NCBI RefSeq assembly: GCF_900108105.1
Contig: NZ_FNUR01000002.1
Coordinates: 1-64,000, forward strand
DNA from: Butyrivibrio sp. Su6
GTDB taxonomy: Bacteria > Bacillota > Clostridia > Lachnospirales > Lachnospiraceae
Reading direction: 5' to 3'
Length of the DNA stretch: 64,000 nucleotides
Shown here piece after piece: positions 1 to 8,051 of the stretch. The translations under genes were made by a program, and so were the position numbers. Under the pieces are notes generated by a model. That model did not search any database and had not been told where the DNA came from. It saw nothing but the letters and a program-made list of their open reading frames with translations. Positions within the stretch are counted from its first letter, which is position 1; every line of letters begins with the position of its first letter.

Positions 1-95
1 AAATCAGAACCAGGTCTTTTTACAAACGGTGATGGATCCGCAACAATAGAATCAATAGTTTCAAAAAACTTCTTTTTGATGTATGATGCTTTCAT
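1..95 (-). CDS. Transposase N-terminus, partial (IS4/DDE-like)
   Basis: Read on the minus strand, an ATG at 95 preceded by GGAGG (101-105) opens a frame beginning MKASYIKKKFFETIDSIVAD and continuing with a PSPFVKRPGSDF segment to the window edge. This N-terminus resembles IS4-type DDE transposases that I recall as common in Lachnospiraceae; no catalytic residue lies inside the window, so the family call rests on about 31 residues. The rest of the gene is to the left. The 17-bp hairpin at 143-179, just upstream of the start, would sit near the element's end. Confidence 0.6.
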   Translation of the reverse strand, partial: MKASYIKKKFFETIDSIVADPSPFVKRPGSD

Positions 96-142
96 GAGTG
101 CCTCCTTAAATCAATGTGTGGTCGGATACCTTTGATTTAAGG

Positions 143-179
143 GGCCGCCTTTGCTAAAGCTTCTTTAGCAAAGGCGGCC
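143..179. repeat. 17-bp perfect hairpin near IS end
   Basis: Arms 143-159 (GGCCGCCTTTGCTAAAG) and 163-179 are exact reverse complements around a 3-nt loop. It lies between the transposase start and the GH5 terminator and has no T-tract on the plus strand. A hairpin blocking read-through into the transposase, or a terminal structure of the IS, would fit; which one cannot be decided here. Confidence 0.6.
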
Positions 180-227
180 GCACTTTTTGAGGCCTGTGTC
201 AAGCCCTAATTTAAAAATTTTCAAATA

Positions 228-265
228 AAAAAGTGATTCTTACGTTCTTTGTAGAATCACTTTTT
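228..265 (-). terminator. Intrinsic terminator of the GH5 operon
   Basis: Arms 228-240 and 253-265 are exact 13-nt complements (AAAAAGTGATTCT and its complement) around a 12-nt loop. On the minus strand the stem is followed by a T-rich run, about 95 nt after the GH5 stop codon. Confidence 0.75.
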
Positions 266-324
266 CTTTTGCAATAATGTTTTTGATATGAAAGTATATA
301 TGAATTTCCTTAACTAAATGACAT

Positions 325-360
325 TGGGGACGTCCCCATGGTCCATTCCCAAGGTCCATT
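325..360. repeat. 14-bp palindrome plus short direct repeat
   Basis: TGGGGACGTCCCCA at 325-338 is a perfect palindrome, followed by GGTCCATT twice (340-347 and 353-360), ending at the GH5 stop codon. Function not evident; it may be the remnant of a small dispersed repeat. Confidence 0.4.
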
Positions 361-1676
361 TATTTTTCTTCGTTGTATACAGCCATTATGGCGTCTGCAA
401 CGTCTTCTCTGTACCAGGAGCAGTCATTTCTGTTAAAGATAGCGAAGTGCTCATTGCCTGATTCGAAGAGACCGTTGTCCCACCAGAAGCATGGGATGCC
501 AACTTTTTTTGCTCTTGTAAGATACTCTGTAACCCAGTTGCAGACTTCCTGGGAGTTTCCATTTTTGTCTTCGGCGCCATACTCTGTAAGGAGTACCGGG
601 ATACCTTTAACTCCAAAGATTCTCTGAAGATCCTGCATTACACCGGCAATATCTCCTTTGTGGGAACCATCCCATGTGTCATAGGAATTACCGGATGCAG
701 AGTAAGTAAAGTCGTAAGGTGTATACGCATGGATAGAAACAGCAAGATGGTCATCCTCAGGAATCTTCATGCTTCCAATAGTAGGAATAACATGGGATGA
801 TGCAAAACTTGTAATGAGAACAAGTCTCTTTTCATTGTTTCCACCTGTTGAACGAACAGCATCTACAAAAGTCTGATTAAGTCTGTCCAGGCACTTTCTG
901 CCTTCACCTGTTCCTCCGCTCCATTCGTTTGTGCCTCCCTTTACTCGGGGCTCGTTTAAGCCTTCAAAAATGAGGTGGTCGCCATATTTTTCAAATCTGT
1001 TTGCAATCTGAACCCAGATAGCTTTTACTTCTTCATCTACGGCATCGATGTGGGCATCATCAGGAATTCTCCATTCCTCTTCGTGGTGAGAATTGATGAT
1101 AACGTACATATTGTCATCAAGAGCATAATTTACAACTTCTTCAACCCTGTCAAACCAGGCTTCATCGATGGTATAGTCAGGTGCTGCGCCTAAATGGTCA
1201 GCCCATGTCACAGGGATTCTTATGCAGTCAAAGCCTTTTTCGTTAACTGCGTCAATCATCTCTTTGGTTGTTTTGGGATTGCCCCAATAGGTCTCGGCCT
1301 CAACTCCTGATGTTCCGAAGGAATCGAATGTGTTTCCCAGGTTCCATCCGGTTTTCATCTCTGCGACAAGATCTGTTGGTGTGATATCTCTCATATCGTA
1401 TTTGTCCTTTGCCGGTTCTGGTTTTGCAGTAACATCGTCGGCTGTTGATTCGCTGCTTGCCTCTGTAGAAGCGTCGTTTGCCGCATTCGCACTTACTTCA
1501 GTAGTAGATGCCGCTGCATCTGAGGATTCTACTGATGCCTGCTCAGTGGCAGTTTCCGCACCATTGCTGGCAGCTTCATTACCTGCATTTCCGGAAGCTG
1601 GCTGAGCAGCAGGCGCCCCGCACCCTGTCAAAAGAGCAAGAATAAGAGGTAAGGTCAATAATTTCTTTCTTTTCAT
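360..1676 (-). CDS. GH5 endo-beta-glucanase lipoprotein
   Basis: Predicted extracellular endo-acting beta-1,4-glucanase (cellulase, possibly also xyloglucan- or mannan-active) of 438 residues. The ATG at 1676 is chosen because AAGGAG lies just upstream and it gives a signal peptide with lipobox LTGC (Cys19); upstream codons in the same frame have no such support. A Ser/Ala/Glu-rich linker (about 20-95) leads to the GH5 barrel (about 100-435). Visible GH5 landmarks are GWNLGNTFD, RIPVTW, NSHHE, FEGLNEPR (acid/base Glu242), SIHAYTPY, LLTEYGAE (nucleophile Glu365) and the WWDNG loop, a pattern typical of GH5 subfamily 4. It is downstream of the esterase-GH43 gene on the same strand, 53 bp apart, so probably one transcript. 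Subfamily and substrate are inferred from motifs. Confidence 0.88.
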   Translation of the reverse strand: MKRKKLLTLPLILALLTGCGAPAAQPASGNAGNEAASNGAETATEQASVESSDAAASTTEVSANAANDASTEASSESTADDVTAKPEPAKDKYDMRDITPTDLVAEMKTGWNLGNTFDSFGTSGVEAETYWGNPKTTKEMIDAVNEKGFDCIRIPVTWADHLGAAPDYTIDEAWFDRVEEVVNYALDDNMYVIINSHHEEEWRIPDDAHIDAVDEEVKAIWVQIANRFEKYGDHLIFEGLNEPRVKGGTNEWSGGTGEGRKCLDRLNQTFVDAVRSTGGNNEKRLVLITSFASSHVIPTIGSMKIPEDDHLAVSIHAYTPYDFTYSASGNSYDTWDGSHKGDIAGVMQDLQRIFGVKGIPVLLTEYGAEDKNGNSQEVCNWVTEYLTRAKKVGIPCFWWDNGLFESGNEHFAIFNRNDCSWYREDVADAIMAVYNEEK

Positions 1677-1711
1677 AACAAACTCCTTGTAGATCAATGA
1701 ATATATTTCTA

Positions 1712-1738
1712 CATTCTTGAATTTTTGATTCAAGAATG
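1712..1738 (-). other. 11-bp hairpin at stop of esterase-GH43 gene
   Basis: CATTCTTGAAT (1712-1722) and its exact complement (1728-1738) enclose 5 nt and overlap the stop codon (1730-1732). No T-tract follows on the minus strand, so it is more likely an mRNA processing or stabilising structure between two cotranscribed genes than a terminator. Confidence 0.5.
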
Positions 1739-4495
1739 CAAAATTTCTATAGAAGCAAGTGAACAATTTCCTGTGCCATTGTATGTGAGATAGAGCGGAT
1801 ATGTTCCGCTTATCTTGGCAAAAGAGCTTTCAAAAGCTGTCCAGATATTTGAACCATGAGCACTGATACTGCATATAGGTTCTCCATCCAGAGATGTTCT
1901 TACTTCAAATGTACCGTTAAAATATGCTCGGGTCTTAATGCGAAGACCTGTTGCATCCTTTAACTCAAAATACTTAAATCCAATGGTTGTGCCATCCACG
2001 ATATCCTTGATGTAGCCATTGTTTGGTGTGTTGTCGCCGCCTTCCTGTACAACTCTTGGGGCGCTTGCTTCAACATATATTTTATGGTCATTAGTGAATA
2101 TGTTACAAGCAATATATGACGGATATTCGCCAACATCAGAAAGTGGTCCGCCGTTAAGTCCGCAGGAAGTGATCTCAACCTGCTTGATGGATCCGTCGCT
2201 TTCAAAATGAATCTTTTCAGCGCAGCCCTGTCTGCTGAACCAGGTTCCATTTGTGTGTCTGTGGTAAAAGATATACCAATCACCGTCAATCTCCACAATG
2301 CTTCCGTGGTTGTTGGCACCATAAGCTGTAGCTTCGTCAGCCTTTTTATAGCTGTCGATATGAAGATCGCAGTTACTTACGATAACACCGCCGTAGGTGT
2401 ATGGTCCGTAGATGCTCTTTGAAGTAGCATAGCAGAGCTCATGCATTACTTCTGAGGAGTAAACAAAATAGTAGGTGTCATCATGCTTTCTGATAGAAGG
2501 TGCCTCAAAGAAAGCGTGTTTTTCAAAGCCTGTACCTTCGCTGTAGCAATTGCCGGGAGCAATAAACTCAGGAGCTTTTTTAATTGTAAGCATGTCTTTA
2601 TCAAGAACTGTGAGCATAGCGCCATGTCTTGACTTATCGCCCTGTCCGCAGAAGCCTGTGAAAAGATATGTATCATCCCCTTCAGTTAATACGCCCGGGT
2701 CAAACTGTGGCTCATCGCCTTCCTTGTCGCCAAGCTTTGTACCATCTTCATAGTGCACGTATCCGTAGAACTCAAAAGGTCCAACAGGAGTGTCGCTGAC
2801 AGCAACAGATACAACGCAGACTTTATCAAGTACATAGTAGAGATAATATCTTCCATCAGGACCCACTGTGACGTCAGGTGCATAGAGGCACATATGTCCG
2901 TCAGGGTTAAGTGGATCAGCTGTCTTTGGATAGATCACACCCTCGTATTTCCAGTTGCCAAGGTCTTTCATAGGTGCTGACCAGCATACATAATCGCCGA
3001 GGCAGAAGGTTTCGCCCTGATACAGATCGTGTGATCCATATACGTAAACTCTGTCGCCAAATACGTAAGGCTCTCCGTCCGGGATATATTCCCATGATGG
3101 AAGATAGGGATTTACTGCCTGATTGCGGCTGTTCTGTCTTATACCGCCCTCAAATTTAGGCGTAGCGCCTCTGCCAAGAAACTCCATCTCGTGAGGAGAT
3201 GAGGTCTTATAAGGCTCCCAGGTCGGCAAATCTTCGCCGTTAGGATCACCTGTCTTTACAAAGTTTGCAAAATAGCTGCTCATCTGGTCTGCCAGATCAA
3301 AATGTCTTCCCTTGTAAGGTCTGTGGCACATTCCAAGCGTGTCAAAGAAGAACCATAGATCGCATGAATGGAAGGTTCCGGGATAAGCATCGCCCTTGTG
3401 ACCATCCCCCGGAATATCCGGATTAAATCTGTAGTAGTAGAACTTCTGACCTGCATCATTTTTATTTGCATCAGTAAATGCGCTCTTTACAGAGGACTCA
3501 ACCATACTGATTCCGTCAATTGTAAATTCATCTGCAGTGTTTCCTGAGATAACAGGAACGTCTGCGCAATCTCTTTTTACAAATCTCTCAACAGGGTCCC
3601 CTGTACAGAACTTGCCATCTACAATCGGATACATTCTGGGATGGTCTTTGATAAATTTGTTATAGCCATCAAGAAGTTCCTTGGAAGTAAGCTTTCTTGC
3701 TTCTTCAAGATTTTTTACGCCGAGAGATTCAAAGAATTTTTCGCCAAGGTCCTCGGCCTGCTCAAGGTTAAGAGGCCTGAATATATCATCTTCTGCGTTT
3801 ACATGTCTGATAATACCGCTAAAAATGGCAGCGCCCTTAATAATGTCACGGTTACCATCGTGAGTAAGCTGGTGCATAACGCTTGATCCGCCGGCAGACT
3901 GTCCTGCTATTGTGATCTTTGAAGGATCTCCGCCAAAAGCGGCAATGTTTCTGCTAACCCAGTGGAGACCTGCCTTCTGGTCAAGAAGACCAAAGTTTGC
4001 AGGTGCATCAGGATTTTCTTTTGTTATCTCCTTGTGAGCCAAAAATCCAAAGCATCCAAGTCTGTAGGCTATGCTGACAACAACGATTCCTTTTCTTGCA
4101 AGAGCTTCTCCGTTAAATTCCATTTCAGCGGTGTAACCCCACTGAAAACCGCCGCCGTAGTACCATACTAAAACAGGAAGTTTCTCATCAGCTCTTTTGG
4201 CTGGTGTCCAGATATTTAAATACAGGCAGTCCTCTGACTTGGCAATTTCAGGATCCACATGCCATTCTCTGTCATAGAGTCCATCTCCGGTTCCGGGAGT
4301 ATCCTGATATGAGATCGGCCCAAATTCAAAAGCATCAAGAGGTTCCTCCCAGTCTTTACATGGCTGTGGAGCCTTGAAACGATTCTCCCCAATAGGTGCT
4401 TCAGCAAAAGGAATGCCTCGGTAAACAGTTACCCTCGGATCATTGCCCGGAAGGCCATTAACAAGCCCGTTTTCTACGCGTGTTTTTCTAAGCAT
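1730..4495 (-). CDS. Carboxylesterase-GH43-CBM6 fusion
   Basis: A 921-residue multidomain enzyme. The ATG at 4495 is chosen because GGGGAG sits 8 nt upstream; an ATG at 4516 has no ribosome binding site. Residues about 3-455 are a type-B carboxylesterase (alpha/beta hydrolase): YYGGGFQWG oxyanion loop, nucleophile Ser200 in GQSAGG, Glu323 and His376 as likely triad partners. Residues about 463-790 are a GH43 five-bladed propeller with probable base Asp473 (PDGEP), Asp541 (YAPDV) and acid Glu664 (FEAPS). Residues about 800-921 resemble CBM6. No signal peptide is visible, so it probably acts in the cytoplasm on imported oligosaccharides, removing acyl esters and arabinosyl or xylosyl units. Coupling a type-B esterase to GH43 in one chain is unusual. 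Exact specificities of both active sites are unknown. Confidence 0.85.
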   Translation of the reverse strand: MLRKTRVENGLVNGLPGNDPRVTVYRGIPFAEAPIGENRFKAPQPCKDWEEPLDAFEFGPISYQDTPGTGDGLYDREWHVDPEIAKSEDCLYLNIWTPAKRADEKLPVLVWYYGGGFQWGYTAEMEFNGEALARKGIVVVSIAYRLGCFGFLAHKEITKENPDAPANFGLLDQKAGLHWVSRNIAAFGGDPSKITIAGQSAGGSSVMHQLTHDGNRDIIKGAAIFSGIIRHVNAEDDIFRPLNLEQAEDLGEKFFESLGVKNLEEARKLTSKELLDGYNKFIKDHPRMYPIVDGKFCTGDPVERFVKRDCADVPVISGNTADEFTIDGISMVESSVKSAFTDANKNDAGQKFYYYRFNPDIPGDGHKGDAYPGTFHSCDLWFFFDTLGMCHRPYKGRHFDLADQMSSYFANFVKTGDPNGEDLPTWEPYKTSSPHEMEFLGRGATPKFEGGIRQNSRNQAVNPYLPSWEYIPDGEPYVFGDRVYVYGSHDLYQGETFCLGDYVCWSAPMKDLGNWKYEGVIYPKTADPLNPDGHMCLYAPDVTVGPDGRYYLYYVLDKVCVVSVAVSDTPVGPFEFYGYVHYEDGTKLGDKEGDEPQFDPGVLTEGDDTYLFTGFCGQGDKSRHGAMLTVLDKDMLTIKKAPEFIAPGNCYSEGTGFEKHAFFEAPSIRKHDDTYYFVYSSEVMHELCYATSKSIYGPYTYGGVIVSNCDLHIDSYKKADEATAYGANNHGSIVEIDGDWYIFYHRHTNGTWFSRQGCAEKIHFESDGSIKQVEITSCGLNGGPLSDVGEYPSYIACNIFTNDHKIYVEASAPRVVQEGGDNTPNNGYIKDIVDGTTIGFKYFELKDATGLRIKTRAYFNGTFEVRTSLDGEPICSISAHGSNIWTAFESSFAKISGTYPLYLTYNGTGNCSLASIEILHS

Positions 4496-4716
4496 TTTAT
4501 AATCTCCCCAATACATAATAATAATGTTTATACCCTACCGTAATTTTCTATTTTTTCAGCCTGGCCTTCCAATCAAATATTGCTACACACTGCGTAAAGC
4601 TTGCTAAATTGGGGACTTCCGCAATTACTGAAACAAAATCAGCAACTTTTTGGTGGTTTTGAACCTGTAAAATTCGATATATTTTCTTTTGACAAACTCT
4701 AAAGAAGCAATGGGGC
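4496..4716. other. Divergent intergenic region
   Basis: Separates the minus-strand esterase-GH43 gene from the plus-strand GH43 lipoprotein gene and should hold both promoters. I could not find a convincing pair of -35 and -10 boxes with 16-18 bp spacing in either direction; weak sigma-70 boxes would fit activator-dependent expression, but that is inference. Confidence 0.4.
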
Positions 4717-6318
4717 ATGGCTATGCATTGGTTTAAATCGATAAAAACCGGGAATCCTCTTATACACCTAATTATTGCTACTTTTGCGCTATTGCTTCTT
4801 GGAGGTTGTGGATATTATGAGGGAGAGATGCCATCTTTCGCGAATGCTGAGATGGCGGGGGAAATTTCGATGGAAGTATTAGATAGAGTGGAGATTATGA
4901 AAAGCTACAAGAAGATTACAGAACACAATCCAATTATGGTACAGAGATTTGGGGCAGATCCATATGCCCTTGTTTATGGTGATAGAGTCTATATCTACAT
5001 GACAGGAGATAAGCCTTCTTACAATGCTGATGGAACAGTAAAAGAGAATACTTATAGCAATATAAATACAATTAATGTGGTGTCTTCAGAGGACCTTGTT
5101 AACTGGACAGACCATGGGACTATTTATGCTGCAGGAACAAACGGAGCAGCTTCCTGGGGAGCTAATTCATGGGCGCCCGCAGCAGCTTACAAGAAAATAG
5201 ATGGCAAGGATAAGTTCTTTTTATATTTTGCTAATAATGGAAACGGAATCGCTGTTCTCACAGCAGACAGCCCGGTTGGACCATTTACAGATCCTTTAAA
5301 TGGCCCACTGATTTCAAGAGATACACCTACATGCGCGGAAGTAACATGGCTATTTGATCCTGCTGTACTTATGGACGATGACGGAGAAGCCTATATTTAT
5401 TTTGGCGGCGGAGTTCCTTGTAAGGAAAAAGCTTCAAATCCGGGAACAGCAAGAGTTGCAAAACTAGGAAAAGACATGATAAGCCTTGATGGTGATCCAA
5501 AGCCTATCGAGAATGTTCCATATCTTTTTGAAGATTCAGGAATAAACAAAATTGGCGGTGCTTACTATTATTCATATTGCTCAAACTTTGATGTACCTGC
5601 AGGAGCAGAGTCTGAACTTGGCTTCTCACAGGGAGAAATAGTGACAATGAAGTCAGATTCTCCTATGGGACCTTTTGAACCGGCCCACGCCGTTCTTAAG
5701 AATCCTCAGGTGTTCTTTGGTCAGGGTGGAAACAACCATCACTGTATGTTTGAATTTGACGGACAGTGGTATATCACATATCATTCAAGAATTCTTGAAA
5801 AAGAAATGGGAATCCTTCAGGGATACAGAAGCACAAATATCGACAGTCTGATGCTGGGCGGAGACCTTGAGCCAACAGCCAGCATAGGCACAAGACATGG
5901 CGTTGAGCAGACAAAAGCCTTTGATCCATATAAAGAAATTCCTGCAGTAACCATGAGCAACTGCGCTGATATCAAGACTACCCAGTATGGCGAAGTTGCC
6001 AAAAAGTATGGTTCAGGAGAGATGGTCCTTACAGGAATTCAGGACGGATCCTGGACAAGCTTTTCTGGAGTGGATTTTGGAAATGGCGGTGCAAGCGCAG
6101 TTGACGTTAAAGTACTTGGAAGTGGAAAGGGCTCTATAAGAATCTGCCTTGACACCCCATCATCTGATGAAATTGCTGCTATTCCTGTATCAGTAGATTC
6201 AAAAGAGCCTGTAGTAGTTCATTATGATTTTGATGAAAAAATAACTGGTAAACACAATGTATTCTTCGTGTTTGAAGGTGAAGGATATCAGGTGTACTCT
6301 TATGAGTTTGTTAAGTGA
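4717..6318 (+). CDS. GH43-CBM6 arabinofuranosidase-like lipoprotein
   Basis: Predicted surface-anchored enzyme of 533 residues, most like arabinoxylan arabinofuranohydrolases (GH43 with C-terminal CBM6, as in XynD-type enzymes). A hydrophobic signal ends in lipobox LGGC (Cys31). The GH43 propeller spans about 70-385: probable base Asp81 in GADPYAL, Asp214 in WLFDPAVLMDDDG, acid Glu272 in YLFEDSG, plus YFGGG and TYHSR blade motifs. Residues about 400-533 form a CBM6-like jelly roll. Start uncertain: ATG codons at 4717 and 4723 both lack a strong ribosome binding site. Arabinose removal from xylan is the best guess from family and the xylanase nearby; beta-xylosidase activity is the main alternative. 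Confidence 0.85.
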   Translation: MAMHWFKSIKTGNPLIHLIIATFALLLLGGCGYYEGEMPSFANAEMAGEISMEVLDRVEIMKSYKKITEHNPIMVQRFGADPYALVYGDRVYIYMTGDKPSYNADGTVKENTYSNINTINVVSSEDLVNWTDHGTIYAAGTNGAASWGANSWAPAAAYKKIDGKDKFFLYFANNGNGIAVLTADSPVGPFTDPLNGPLISRDTPTCAEVTWLFDPAVLMDDDGEAYIYFGGGVPCKEKASNPGTARVAKLGKDMISLDGDPKPIENVPYLFEDSGINKIGGAYYYSYCSNFDVPAGAESELGFSQGEIVTMKSDSPMGPFEPAHAVLKNPQVFFGQGGNNHHCMFEFDGQWYITYHSRILEKEMGILQGYRSTNIDSLMLGGDLEPTASIGTRHGVEQTKAFDPYKEIPAVTMSNCADIKTTQYGEVAKKYGSGEMVLTGIQDGSWTSFSGVDFGNGGASAVDVKVLGSGKGSIRICLDTPSSDEIAAIPVSVDSKEPVVVHYDFDEKITGKHNVFFVFEGEGYQVYSYEFVK

Positions 6319-6334
6319 CTCCTAATATCAAAAG

Positions 6335-6418
6335 AAGTTCTTTAAGCAATAGGAATGTGTATGCAGAATAATAAGGAAGTTCATTAGGTAATAGAATATG
6401 TATCTGGAATCATAAAGA
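6335..6418 (+). repeat. Degenerate 42-bp tandem duplication
   Basis: Two adjacent 42-bp copies (6335-6376 and 6377-6418) start with AAGTTC and share an AATAG...ATGTATnnnGAATnATAA pattern with scattered differences. They lie right after the GH43 stop codon and before the 51-bp array. Both copies carry stop codons in the frame checked, so coding is unlikely. Confidence 0.5.
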
Positions 6419-6454
6419 AGATATTACCACTAAGCATGATATTATAAACCTTGC

Positions 6455-6691
6455 GGGTAAGATACAAAAAGTAGACATTTTTACCCACTGTTTAAAGAAG
6501 GGCATGGGTAAAAATTATAAATGTACGACATTTACCCGAGAATAATTGATGCGCTTGGGTAAATAGTATAAAGATGGCTTTTTTACCCGATGTTCAGCTT
6601 AACGGTTCGGGTAAAAAGGCTGATAATTGTTTTTTTACCCATGAATGATAGAATAGCACGGGTAAAACTCTGGAAAAATGATGTATTACCC
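6455..6691. repeat. 51-bp-period array of five 32-nt inverted repeats
   Basis: Five units, each exactly 32 nt, start with GGGTAA and end with TTACCC: 6455-6486, 6506-6537, 6557-6588, 6609-6640 and 6660-6691. Unit starts are 51, 51, 52 and 51 bp apart, leaving 19-20-nt spacers. Beyond the 6-8-nt ends, the interiors differ except for a loose A-rich centre. The region is non-coding; the 52-bp step also breaks any reading frame. Each unit could fold as a hairpin or act as a dyad binding site, the regular spacing being close to five DNA turns. A CRISPR array is excluded because no full-length repeat exists. Function unknown; it lies between the convergent GH43 and AraC genes. Confidence 0.85.
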
Positions 6692-6770
6692 AGTGGGGAT
6701 TTGGATATAAGTTTGAGTGGGCGTGTCCTTTCACGCAAATACACTATAATCTTGTGATTTGCCAAGTGTT

Positions 6771-7727
6771 TTATTTAGCTCTTACATCTCCGCGTTCTCG
6801 GCCGAGGCCGCCGGAGTAGAGGGCACGGTACTCGCCAGGAGTGCAGCCCTTCTTTTGCTTGAAGGTCCTGTTAAAGGTAGAAATACTTGAAAACCCTGCC
6901 TGCAGCGCAATGTCCGTAATTGAGAGACGATCATCGGTCAAAAGAACTTCTGTGGCCTTGATTCTCTGATTTATCAGGTAGTCATAGAAGGTGCAGTTCA
7001 TGTATTCTTTGAAGAGCCTTGAAAAATGGAACTTTGAAAAGCCGCTGAGGGCAGCAGCATCTTCAAGGGTAATGTCATATACATAATTGTTATCAATATA
7101 GTCGATAACAGAATTGAGTTTTTCAAAATACTCATTCCTCTTAACAGGAGTGCTCTCGGTAAAGAGATTGATCTTACTGAGGTGATATCTTGAAAGCATT
7201 GTCATGATCTGGAAGAGGTGTGAATAAATCGAGAACTCATAGAATTCTGTTTTCTGGAAGTATTCCTGCCAGATCAGAGAAAAGCTGTCATATATTTCAT
7301 TATAAATAGGTGCATAGTTTTCAGGTGTGATGTGAATGCATTCCTGAAGCAGCTGAATAAGGCTTGTGTAGCCTCGAAGTGATGAAAAAAAGTCAATGTC
7401 AAAAAGGCATACATATCTGCAGCCTGTCTTGGGCGCATGAAGAGCGTGAGATTTTCTGGGAGGGACGATAATGATCTCGCCGGGCATTACATGGTGTGAA
7501 ACGCCATCAATCTCAACATCATAATAATTCTCAATGGGAGAGATGATCTCCAAAGCATTGTGCCAATGAGATGAATAGTCGCATGAAAGTTCGTTGTACC
7601 AGATACGAAGCGCACTATCTTTTGGAAAAATCTGTTTTTCAACATTGTTGACCATTACTCGTGTTTTGTAATCGGTATTCTGTTGATAATATTCAAGCTT
7701 AACGGCTGGGTCTTTCCTAGGTGGCAT
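6771..7727 (-). CDS. AraC-family regulator with cupin domain
   Basis: Predicted transcription factor of 318 residues. Residues about 45-120 form an AraC-type cupin sensor (SSHWHNALEI, then DGVSHHVMPGEIIIVPP); residues about 213-308 are the double helix-turn-helix DNA-binding domain, with ALSGFSKFHFSRLFKEY in the first HTH and IALQAGFSSISTFNRTFK in the second, ending in the usual GCTPGEYR. The ATG at 7727 has AGAGG 8 nt upstream. It is divergent from the GH10 xylanase and convergent with the GH43 gene, so it probably activates one or both in response to a xylan-derived sugar. Target and effector are inferred only from position. Confidence 0.9.
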   Translation of the reverse strand: MPPRKDPAVKLEYYQQNTDYKTRVMVNNVEKQIFPKDSALRIWYNELSCDYSSHWHNALEIISPIENYYDVEIDGVSHHVMPGEIIIVPPRKSHALHAPKTGCRYVCLFDIDFFSSLRGYTSLIQLLQECIHITPENYAPIYNEIYDSFSLIWQEYFQKTEFYEFSIYSHLFQIMTMLSRYHLSKINLFTESTPVKRNEYFEKLNSVIDYIDNNYVYDITLEDAAALSGFSKFHFSRLFKEYMNCTFYDYLINQRIKATEVLLTDDRLSITDIALQAGFSSISTFNRTFKQKKGCTPGEYRALYSGGLGRERGDVRAK

Positions 7728-8051
7728 AGCTGTAACCTCTCTTATTTCAGATACTATTTTACGAATAATTCATAAATTATGATAACATCTTGTGACTAGT
7801 AAAACTTCTCAAAAATTGCTATTCTCTATTCTTTTCTGCTCATATTAGATAATACATTCTAGAACATCCCTATGCCAATTGTGGAAAATGCACAAAAAAT
7901 AAGGGGCAATTTCTGTCACCTAATCGCAATATCTGAATGTCGTCTGGCAACAACTGGTAAGCAAGTCAGGCCTGTAGCCTATATGCTATACATTGTCAAC
8001 TTTAATATGTTTTAGCAAAAAGTGATTACTAGAAAGCGGGGAGGAAAGTTG
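7728..8051. other. Divergent AraC-xylanase control region
   Basis: A 324-bp AT-rich gap between the AraC regulator and the GH10 xylanase, the natural place for AraC half-sites. TTGTCA at 7993-7998 could be a -35 element toward the xylanase, but no well-spaced -10 follows, as expected for an activated promoter. No repeat, RNA gene or ORF was recognised. GGGGAGG (8038-8044) is the xylanase ribosome binding site. Confidence 0.45.

Noticed and set aside
1330..1605. Plus-strand ORF of 91 codons
   Set aside because: It is antisense to the Ala/Ser-rich linker of the GH5 gene and has no ribosome binding site.
6455..6691. CRISPR array or repeat-encoding ORF
   Set aside because: Only 6-8-nt ends are conserved, and the 52-bp step would shift any reading frame.
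6583..6765. Minus-strand ORF of 60 codons upstream of the AraC gene end
   Set aside because: It runs through the 51-bp array, has no ribosome binding site and no recognisable protein features.
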